Assembly: GCA_018398765.1 (NCBI GenBank)
Contig: JAHBMJ010004016.1
Coordinates: forward strand, 34,933-84,774
DNA: 49,842 nt
Source of the DNA: Chromera velia
Lineage: Eukaryota > Sar > Chromeraceae
Direction: 5' to 3'
The notes under the pieces were generated by a model, which was not told the origin of the DNA, did no database searches, and saw only the letters and a program-made list of their open reading frames with translations. Shown here piece by piece: positions 24,642 to 35,411 of this stretch; the first letter of the stretch is position 1, and each line of letters opens with the position of its first letter. The translations under genes and the position numbers were made by a program.

Positions 24642-25414
24642 ACTCCTTCCGAAAATTTACCACTGTGTCGGATCGGTGCACATGCAGAAAGCCGGGTACA
24701 CACCTGCGAACATCTACAGGGGGCTTGCTGAGCAGACAGTCGAGTTCGTCTTCACAGCCCATCCCACCCAGGTCTGCATTCATGCGTGTCTCTCTTTGTT
24801 TCTTTTTGTCTTTCTCCTTCCCTCCTCGTCGCAATTAATTCGCCGCCCTTGAAGATCGATCGAGCATTACTTTCTTTCTTTCGGTTTTGAGTGCTTGAAC
24901 TTGCTTCACTCGTACACGACTTTTCACTCAGTGAGACAGGCCTTCAGTGGACATTTCAGTGGACTCACCACCCGAGTTAGCTGCCTGCGCAGACTTGTCT
25001 TTGAGTTTAATTCTTTTTCCTCCCTCCCTCCCGCACCCGCTTCGGTGACAAAGAACTTGAAAAGTGCATGCATTCATCAGAATTCTGTATGAAAATGAAT
25101 GCATGCATACAGGCCGTGAGAGCTTCGGTGACAAAGAACTTGAAGAAGATCGCGGACTCGACTCTCAAACTTGACCGACCCGATCTGACTCCCTTCGAGA
25201 CCGAAGAACTCAGACAGGGGATGCAGGCCGCCATGGAGACCCTCTGGAGAACTGACGAAGTCTGTCTGTCTGTCTGTCTGTCTTGTCTGTCTGTCTTGTC
25301 TGTCTTGTCTGTCTTGTGTGTCTTGTCTGTCTTGTCTGTCTTGTCTGTCTTGTCTGTCTTGTCTGTCTTGTCTGTCTTGTCTGTCTTGTCTGTCTTGTCT
25401 GTCTTGTCTGTCTG

Positions 25415-25447
<33 letters not shown>

Positions 25448-27140
25448 GTCTGTCTTTTCTTCACCCGTTCGTCTGTCTGTCTGTCTGTCTGTCTGTCTTG
25501 TCTGTGCAGCGATTTTCGCAGACGGACATGTAGTTTCTTTGTACTTATTTATTGATATGTGCTGGCTGGCTGCGTGAGGAGACCCCAATGCTTCGTTCGT
25601 TCTGGTTTGTTTATCTCAGCTAATGAAGTGCCTATATCGGGGGGACAATGACGGATATCCGCCTTGCCTTGCCTGAATGCCTCACACATGCACTGCGCTT
25701 CTTTTGCTTGCAAGCGCAAAAAGGTTCCTCCCTCATACGGGGGGGAGGCAAACGACCTGCAGATCGCTCGTGTGTGTGTGAGCATTTGTACGAAGAGCAT
25801 CTAATGCATGCGCACATGTCTCTGGCCGAAAGAGCGTGCCCCCCTATGCAAACCAGTGAGTGAGTGAGTGAATAAATGAGTGAAGAGTGAGTGAGTGAGT
25901 GAGTGAGGGAGGGAGGGAGTGAGTGAGTGAGTGTGTTGCATGGATGCATGGGGATAAAATTAATTGCCCCCCCCCCCCCCNCCCTTGCAGGTGAGGCGTG
26001 TGAAGCCGTCTCCAACCGACGAGGCGGAATCGATCGCCGGGGTGATCGAGAACCAGGGGGGTATCTTCCACGAGCTCCCCAGATTCCTCAGATACGTCGA
26101 CCACAAGCTCTCAGCCATGGGACAACCGGCGCTCCCTCTCTCTTCGGTGCCATTCAGGCAGGTCGACTTCCTTCCTTCGTGATTCTCCCTCCCTCCATTC
26201 GTGCAGGCCGTCTGTGTGTCTGTGTATGGGGTCTTCCCGGGTGTCATTTCTGGGAACTTGTCCATCATAGCGGTCGCAGTGGATCCACTCTTCTATAATA
26301 TTTGCGATACCTTTTAGGAAAACAATTTTAATAGTGCCTGGAGGCCTGTCTGTCTTGTCTGTCTGCCTGCGTGCCTGTCTGCCTGCGTGCCTGCCTGCCT
26401 GCCTGTCTGTAAGTTTGTCTGTCTGTTTGTCTGTCTATTTGCCTTTGTTCCTCCTCTACAGGTGCATCTTTGAGGAGATTGAAGCGCCTTCTGGCTTTAT
26501 GAATTCACCTGACAGCCTGCTAACGCGTTTACTCTCTCAATGTACAGAGACTGGCATAAAGCGAGGAAGGCGATGAAGCCTGTGTGACTGCGGGTATGAT
26601 GTGGGCATGCACGTATACAAACACCTGTGCAATTGAATGCATGAATGCAAGTAAACGTCCATGGAAGTGTATGTGTTTATGAATGGTATGCAGGTTCTCG
26701 TGCTGGGCGGGAGGCGACAGAGACGGTAACCCGTTTGTGACTGCAGACGTGACAAAGAGAGTGGTCCTGATGCTCAGAGTGCGAGCCTGCAATCTCTACT
26801 TGCAGCAGGTCTGTCTGTCCATCTGCATGTATGTGTAGCTGCGTGCCTTCCTCTCTGTCCGTTTGTTTCGGCGTCTGTCTCCCTCTTTCTTTCTTTTGAT
26901 TTTCTTCTGTCTGTCCGTCTGTCTGCCTGTCTGCCTGTCTGTGTCTGTCTGTCTGGTTCTTCACCTTGAGAAGATAGAACGGCATGTCTTCCTCCTTCGA
27001 TCCCTTCCGTGCGTCCGTCCTTGTTTGGTGTTGGCAGAGAATCTCTGTACCCATACATACAAATGTACGCAGAGAGAGTCACACACAGGCATTCAGCGTA
27101 CGCTTTTGTGCACGCTCAGTCACTCATACCTTTACGTGTG

Positions 27141-27175
<35 letters not shown>

Positions 27176-28395
27176 ATTCATAGATGAATTCATACGCATG
27201 CTTGGCCGCTCACTCCCTCCCTGACTCACTCAGATCGAGGAGCTTCTCCACGAGATCCCAGTCTACTACTTCACGGACGAACTGAGACGCTACGTCCATG
27301 AGGAAATGCCGGACGTGAAGGAGTTCTCTCCCAGACTGAGGTACAAGAGCTTTACCTCGGAGATTCCCGAGAAGGAAATGTACCGACAGCTCTTCGTCAA
27401 GGTCAGTCAGATTTCTTCTTTTGTAAGTGAAATCCAGGACGGACGGAGGATGGCCTGGTCATGTGCCTGGTGTGGTCGGAAAAGGTCCATCTAGGCATGT
27501 ACATCTAATAAGACTTAGGGAAAAGTCACTCACCGATTTCACTCCCCACATCCTTTGTCTAGTACTTCTCATTTTTTTCTGCCACTCTTTGCCTTTTTGT
27601 TTTTCTCCTCTCTGTTGCCTTTGTTCCGTTCCGTCTCCATCTGGTTCTCTGAAGGCATGCAGCCAGTCTCTTTCATTCGAATGTATCATCATATCGATAG
27701 GGCGTCACTCAATTCAATCAACCCATTCAATTCCCTCGATCCCATTTTAATTCTCTCCCCGCCACCCCTCTTTTTCTCTCTCTCTTCCTTCTTGCAGGTC
27801 CGCAGCCGTCTCCGCCTGACACGCGACTGGTACGAGGAGAAGATGAACTGCGACTACGCCGACCTGGCGGACCCCCCGGAGGACTCCAAGGGCAAGCCCG
27901 TCCTCTACCTCAACTCTGCCGCCCTGGTCAAAGACCTTATGGCAGCCTATACCTCCCTGACCGCCATGGAGGACACTCACGTGGCCAACGGGAGACTCCG
28001 AGATGTGATCAGACAGGTGACTGCCTTCGGTCTGAATCTTCTCACACTGGACTGCAGACAGGAAGCCTCTAGACACTCGGAGGCCATGGACCATATCTGC
28101 AAGTCAGCCGACCGACCTGGATGATTGATTAATCACGCATTTCTTCTTTTTCTTCTTCTTCTTCTTCTTCTTCGGATGAAAGTGCATAGACAATGCGCGC
28201 CCATGAAGCTTCCTTTTGTGCATTTGTGTTTGTATGCATGTATGTGTGTATGCGCGCAGAAAGACGTGTATGGACGCGGGGGTATGCGTGAAAACGCTGA
28301 ATGAAATCCTTTTTCTTTTCCTTTCAATTTTGCACGTCCGCTGCGTCTTGCTGGCTGCGTAACTTGATCTTGTAAGTGTGTCTTCATTGCGTTCT

Positions 28396-28430
<35 letters not shown>

Positions 28431-30181
28431 GTTCCGTTCAGGTATGTGGGCTTGGGCAGTTACGAGGAGAGGAGCGAGGAGGAGAGAAGGGCCCTCCTTT
28501 CGGATCTGCTTTCGGTTTGTCTGTCTGCCTGTCTGTCTTGTCTGTCTGTCTGTCTGTCTGTGTGTGTGTCTGTCTGCCTCTCTGTCTGTGACTATGTCGT
28601 TCTTTTGTCGTCCTCTCTCTCTCTCGTTCCTGCTTTCTTTCTCTTTTGTTTCTGTCTGTCTTCTTTCTGCCTTCCTTCCTTCCTTGCTTGTTTCATTCCA
28701 TACTGTTTGGTCAGTTGTGTAGGTGAAGTTAAGAAAGAAAATAGAAAAATCGTCGTGAGGCAGTCGGTCAATGTGTCTGCTAACTGCGTGCATGCTTGAA
28801 TGACGAGCTAGCGGTTTTTCTTTTGGAGGGAGGGCCCTGCATGCATTTCTTTCTTTTTGGGGGTTTTTCTTTTAATGATAATGATAATGATTTCCTAAGT
28901 TTCTTTTGGAGGGCCCTGCATGTGCACGTGCGTCCGTCAGACCCTTCAAAACGAAACTGCTACTCCAAGCATGACACAACAAGCAGTGTGGGCCCGTCTC
29001 AAGAACCATTGGTTGATGCCCGTGCGGGGGGGAAAGAATCAAATGTCCCACTAAAACGTTATGGCTCAGCGCACGAAGGGTTCTTTCTTGCGTGCTTTTT
29101 TTTTCTGCCTGCCTGCCTACCTGCCTGCCTGTGCGTGTGCCTTCCGCGGATCCGAGGCCGAGGGAGGGTTGCTCCGTCATGACTGAATATAGCGTCCTGA
29201 CGATGTACTCACTCCGAGCGGGAGGGAGCAAGACGGATAGAAGTTTTTCTTTCCTGCCTGTGTTTTGTCTCAGAGGGTGATCGTTTGATGGGTGTTTTCA
29301 TTTCGTGAAATTGAGTGAATCCAAACGGATGCCTTCCTCCTGCATGCAGTCCGAGAGACCCGTAGTGCCCTACAGAAAGAACACGGGGGCCAACGAGAAC
29401 GTCGCTGAGGTGCTCAAGACCTTCAAGTGAGGGAGGGAGACGTGTAGTGGAAACGAAACGATGTGCATGCATTGAAGAAGAGAGAACATCGCTCGTTTTC
29501 TGACTGCAGTGTAGAGACAGAGACTCAGTAAGTGACTGGTAATTTGAATTGTATTGAAGCAGGCGGATGTTCTTTCCTCGTTCCATTTAGGTCTCTCTCT
29601 CTCTCTTTCTCTCTCTCTCTGCGTGTGCGTGTGTGTGTGTGTGTACGTGTGTAGGTCCGTCTGTGTATGCGGTTGGGGTTGGGGGCTGGGTGGATGGGTG
29701 TGGGCGTGCAGAAAAACAGACAGAAACACAGACAAGACACGCAGACAGGCCCACAGACAGAAACACAGATTGACAGACAGACAGACAGACAGAAACACAG
29801 ACAGGGAATGCCGGTGCTGTAAGCGTTTGACTTCCCCCTTCTGCGGATCTGCCCCCCCCTTTTGTTCTTGTCTGCGTGCGTATTTGCCGGTTCGTGTCTG
29901 AGTGGTGTGTACGTGCTCGTGTGTGTTCGAAAGAACAATGTGAAAGAACAATGTACGTATGCATATGCACATACATGTACATAAGGACAAGAAACAAAAT
30001 ACTGATTAACGTGTGAATACATGAGGTTCTCTGCAGAACCCTGTCGATGTTCGGCGCAGAGGAGCTGGGGGCGTACATCATCTCGATGTGCATGCAGGTA
30101 GGAAGGTACCTAGGCAGGCAGGCGCATGGGGGGGGGAGTAGGTGGGTGGAGTGGGACCATGCGCCACACCCTGCTCCCTAA

Positions 30182-30216
<35 letters not shown>

Positions 30217-32061
30217 GCCTGAAATGTCTCATGTAGCTGCCCACCCTTCCCCTCGGCACGCCCGACTTGCGTGGGGTTCTTTCGTTGATGTTCGATCCCG
30301 AGATGGTTCGGTCTAGGTGTTCTTTCAAACACTCAGACACTTTCTTTTCATTTCTCACTTGTTCTGGTCCTCCTTTCCTGCCATCGTGTGTGGACGCAGG
30401 CGTCTGATGTGATGGCAGTGGAATTCCTCCAAAAGGAATTCTCAACGGATGGAAAGTGAGTGAGTGAGTGAGTGAGTGAGTGTGAGAGGCAAGCTTACCT
30501 CGTCTCGTTTCCTTCGTCCTGATTTCCTCTTGCCTTTCTTATGGAGGGGAGGCTTCTGTTACCATGTCGCTCTTTTGTGGTAATTGACTTGCATCCTTTT
30601 AGAGTTGCTTTGTGTCCTTTTTTTCTCCTCTGACTCGATGAGATGGAGGAGAGTTGGTGGAGAAAGTGTCTCCTCCGGCATCGCTTTAATTCCTTTAATT
30701 CCCTCCTCTGAGTGCATGCGATGTGTTTCTTTCTTTCTTTCTTTCTTTTCTTTGTTTGTTTGTTTGTTTTTACGGATAAGTGCTTTTGTACGAGTTAGCA
30801 TGATTTCATTTTTGTCTTCCTGAACTGACGACATGCTGACAGACAGACACGATCCCCATGTATGTCTTCACGGAACTGCCTGGCTGCAGGACGCAGCGGG
30901 TGGTCCCTCTCCTCGAGACGATCGACGCCCTTCACAGAGCGGAAAGCATTCTGGAGGTCTGTCTGTCTGTCTGACTGACTGACTGTCCCTTCCTCCATGC
31001 TGTTTCTCTCTCTGCTCGCCTGTCTGTCGGTCACTCGGTCTTCGTATGTATGCATGTGTCTGTTTCTATGTCTCTATGTCCCGCTGTGTGTCTGTGTGTG
31101 TGGGTGTGAGAGGGTGAGTCGTGTGATCCGTCTCAACGACGATCTTTTTCTTTGGACATTTCTATCGACAGAATTCTGTATGCAGACAAGTAGAGAAATT
31201 GCTGTACGCAGAAGTTGAGCAACGTTACGGACTTATGAGTGAGTGAGTGAGTGAGTGAGTCAGTGAGTGAGTGAGTGAGTGAGTGAGCGAGTGAGTGAGT
31301 GAGTGAGTGAGTGAATGTATGTATGCATGTATGAATGTGTGTGTGCATGCAGGCTCTGTTCACGTGCCCGATCTACCGGAAGAAGCTGACGGAGGTCCAC
31401 GGGAACATTCAGGAAGTGATGATAGGGTACTCAGATTCCGGGAAGGATGGGGGCAGGCTGGCGTCCTCATGGAATCTCTTCAAGGCACAGGAGACCCTTG
31501 TGGCTGTGGGGAAGAAACATGGAGTCACCATCAGGTCCGTCAGGCAGGCAGGCAGGCAGGCAGGCAGTTAGAGGAAGCAGCCAAGACAGGGTTGTCATTC
31601 GTTGCATTCATGTAGGAACAGGACGAAGACAGAAGAGATCTAGAGTGGGGGGCGGCATTCATTCACTTTGTAGGAGTCCACCTGGGGGGGTGGTTTCCTT
31701 CTTTCCTGGCTCGATTCAGCTAGGAGAGACGATGATTGTGCGGGTGGAGGGAGGTGCGCAGTGTTTGGAGCAATCTGATGAGACGAGTGAGTGAGCCACA
31801 GAGAGTGAGTGTAGGAGGAACAGGGGAGGTTGGAAGGAAGGAAGGAAGGAAGGGAGTGTGGAGTCATCACTGTGAGGTCGGTGTTTGCATTTTTCTTTCG
31901 TGGTCTTGTGATCTCGCTTGCATGCTGCGACTTGAATGGTTCTTTTCTTTTTTTCTTTTCCGGTGCTACACCGCGCATGTGCTGTCGCTTTTGGTGTTTC
32001 TGTTTACATCGTCCCTTCGGATGTTTTCGTAAAGAGATTACAGTTTTCTCGTGCACGCCTC

Positions 32062-32119
<58 letters not shown>

Positions 32120-33181
32120 TCTTCTTCTCCATCTCTCCCCCCACCCCCCCCTCTCTCGCTGTGTTGATGAATGCATGAGTGCAGATTCTTCCACGGCAGA
32201 GGAGGGAGCGTCGGCAGAGGAGGGGGCCCTCAGCACGTGGCCATCCTCTCGCAGCCCCCGGACACGATCAACGGGTACCTCCGCGTGACGATCCAGGGGG
32301 AGGTGATCCAACAGGACTTTGGGTTGGAGGGCCTGGCAGACAAGACCCTCGAGACCTTCATGACAGCAGGTACGTAAGTTTGTGCATTTACTTTCATACA
32401 GAATTCTTTTTCATACAAAGAATTCTGTATGAAAGTACAGGCAGACAAGACCCTCGAGACCTTCATGACAGCAGGTGGGTCGGTAGGTAGGTAGGTAGGT
32501 AGGTATGCTGATGGATGCAGACAGACAGACTACACACGCACACATATAAATGCATGTATGCGTATACATATACGTACACGCGCGCGCGCACACACACACA
32601 CAGAGGTGGGTGGGGGGATTGCCGAGAAGACTTCCGAGACGCTCCTGTCAACAGACACGCAGAAGGGAAACACGAATGGGCAGACGGAGTCCAGGGGGAA
32701 AACGAGGCGCCTCATTAGAGTCACGCTCACAGGCTCTCTGGACATGCATGCCCTCATTGAAACTACACACACACACACACACACTGTCTGCGAAAGTCTA
32801 GCCATCGAAATTCTTCCGTTGAGTCGTTGCGAGGGATCCGAGAGAGAGAGAGAGAGAGAAGAGAACAGAGAGAGAGAGAGCGGGAAACAGAGGCAAAAGT
32901 CTTCTGCTGTGATGCCATGACAACGTTCTCTTCTCTTGATGGTTGAATGCAAGCAAAATGTGCTCATTGTGTCCATAACTACCTGCCCACGTGCCTGCCT
33001 GCGTGCGTGTTGCTGTTGTTGTACAGTTCTGAAGTCGGATCTGCTGTCGACGAAGGCGGTGGTGAAGCCTGAGTGGAAGGGACTGATGGACAAAATGGCC
33101 GTCGCTTCCACTGCGTGGGTCTCTTTTCTCTCCTTTCTCTCTTCTCTTTTTTTGTCGTCTCTGCTTTCTTTCTCTCCCTCT

Positions 33182-33224
<43 letters not shown>

Positions 33225-34135
33225 TCTCTCTCTTTTCCTCATCCACTGCTCCTGCGTGCAAGGAAGGATGAAGGACCCTCTGCTCAAATCTTGGGAGGGA
33301 AGGATTCTGTTGCCCTCGCCCTTGCCACCGTTCCTCTCTTTCTCCCTTCCTTCCTTCCTTGTGTTGCTTGATTGTGTCGGATGGGAGGACTAATACATGC
33401 ATGCATGCAGCCACTACCGCTCGTACGTGTACGAGAGGCCCGAGTTCGTCTCCTACTTCCGCTGTGCGACTCCTGAAACAGAGCTGGGGAAGCTGAACAT
33501 CGGCAGCAGACCCCAGAAGAGAAAACAGGGGGGGGTCGAGACGCTCAGAGCCATCCCCTGGGTGTTTGCGTGGACTCAGAACAGGTTCCTTCTCCCAGTT
33601 TGGCTCGGTGAGCTTGTTTGTCTCTTTGTTTCTTTATCTCTCTCTTTCTCTCTTTGTTTCTTTGTTTCTTTCTTTCTCTCTTTCTCTCTTTGTTTCTTTC
33701 TCTCTCTTTGTTTGTTTGTTGGCCTGGACAAAGTGTTTTTGAGAACAGCTTCTGTCGTCCTTCAAATGAAAAGCCTCCAGTTTCGGCTCTGTAATGCCCT
33801 GAAAGGAAATCCCTGCCGCTCTTTTCAAGGGTTTGTTCCGTTTGTCTGTTTGACCCTAGTTTCATCTGAGTTCCTTGGTGTAGCTTGCAAAATCGAAAGA
33901 GATTACTCTTCGGTTTACTTTCACGTCTTTCTTTGTCCAATTCGCAGCTTTCATCGATTTCAGTGCTTCTTCCTTTGGGGGGGGGAGAAACGAATGTGAA
34001 TATATTTTGAAGGGGCAAGCAACCTTTCGTCCATTTTCTGTATTTCCATGTGGTTGTCTCCATTGTTTGTCCTTCATGGGCATATGAGTGTGTGAATTCG
34101 AAATTCTTCCTTCGGGTCTGGATTTAACTTGAATT

Positions 34136-34180
<45 letters not shown>

Positions 34181-35128
34181 GTGTCTGAGTAACGGCTTGC
34201 AGGTCTCGACCAAGCTTTCAGCTCTCTGAGCGAGGAGGAGAAAAAGCTGGTGGTGCAGATGTACAAGGAGTGGCCCTACTTCAAGTCCTTCATCGATCTC
34301 ATCTCGATGGTCATGGCGAAGGTCTCCCTCAGACTGGTCGAGGAATACGACAAGTAGGTACTTTCTTGCGTGGGCGGGCGGGCGCGTGGGCGGGTGTGAC
34401 CTTTGAAGGAGCCTCCACTCAGACAGATCCCCTAGGTCACTTGGAAGAGATCAGACAGAACGGATGAAAGAAGAGAGAGAGAGAGAGAAGGAAACAAAGG
34501 AAGACAGAAAAAAGATGAAAGAAAGAGAGCAAATTAAGGGGAGAGAGAGAAAGAGAGACTGACTGACAGACAGACAGAGAGGTCTACGTGCCTGCCTGTC
34601 AGCGTTTTTTCTTCTGTGTTTGTTTGAACGAGAGCAGAGTGCTGGTGCCCGAACAATTCCATGCCCTCGGGAAGGAGCTGAGAGGGTGTTGCACTGTGGC
34701 GATGACCAGAATTTTGGAGATCACCGGAGAGAAGGTCTTCCTCGACAACGACAAAATCACACAGAGAGCCTACTACGCCAGAAAACCCTGGTAGGTCTGT
34801 CTGTGTGCCTGCATGCCTCTTTGTATGCATTTATTAATGAATGGATGTGTGCGCCTATATACACATGTGGGTACGCAAAAGCATGTACGAACAGGAATTC
34901 ATCCGAGGAGAGTCTGTTTTACGCATATATGTGTCGGTCTTGGCACCCTCCTTGCAGGAAAAGGTTGGGAGGGAATGCTCTGTCGTTGGTTGTTTCGCAC
35001 AAAAGTGCCCTCCCCTTGCGCTGTGTGCCCACACCTGTTTGCGGTTCCATCTCTCTGTCGCTTTGAGCATCTTCTTTCTCGCTCCTGTTCCTTCTCTGAC
35101 TTTGTGCACGGACATTCGTGCGCGGGCT

Positions 35129-35167
<39 letters not shown>

Positions 35168-35219
35168 GCTTGCGTGTGCTTGTGTCTGTGTCTATATGCG
35201 TGTGTGTGTGGTGTGTGCA

Positions 35220-35254
<35 letters not shown>

Positions 35255-35304
35255 GCTTGCGTGTGCTTGTGTCTGTGTCTAGATGCGTGTGTGTGTGGTG
35301 TGTG

Positions 35305-35338
<34 letters not shown>

Positions 35339-35375
35339 CGTGTCTGTGTCTATATGCGTGTGTGTGTGGTGTGTG

Positions 35376-35411
<36 letters not shown>

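Noticed and set aside
24260-24838. Long Cys-Val and His-Thr frames on both strands
   Set aside because: Products of (TG)n and (TCTG)n repeats inside a carboxylase intron.
32441-32474. Second exon copy as a genuine coding exon
   Set aside because: 34 nt long, it would shift the frame into the next conserved exon; skipping it keeps the family sequence intact.
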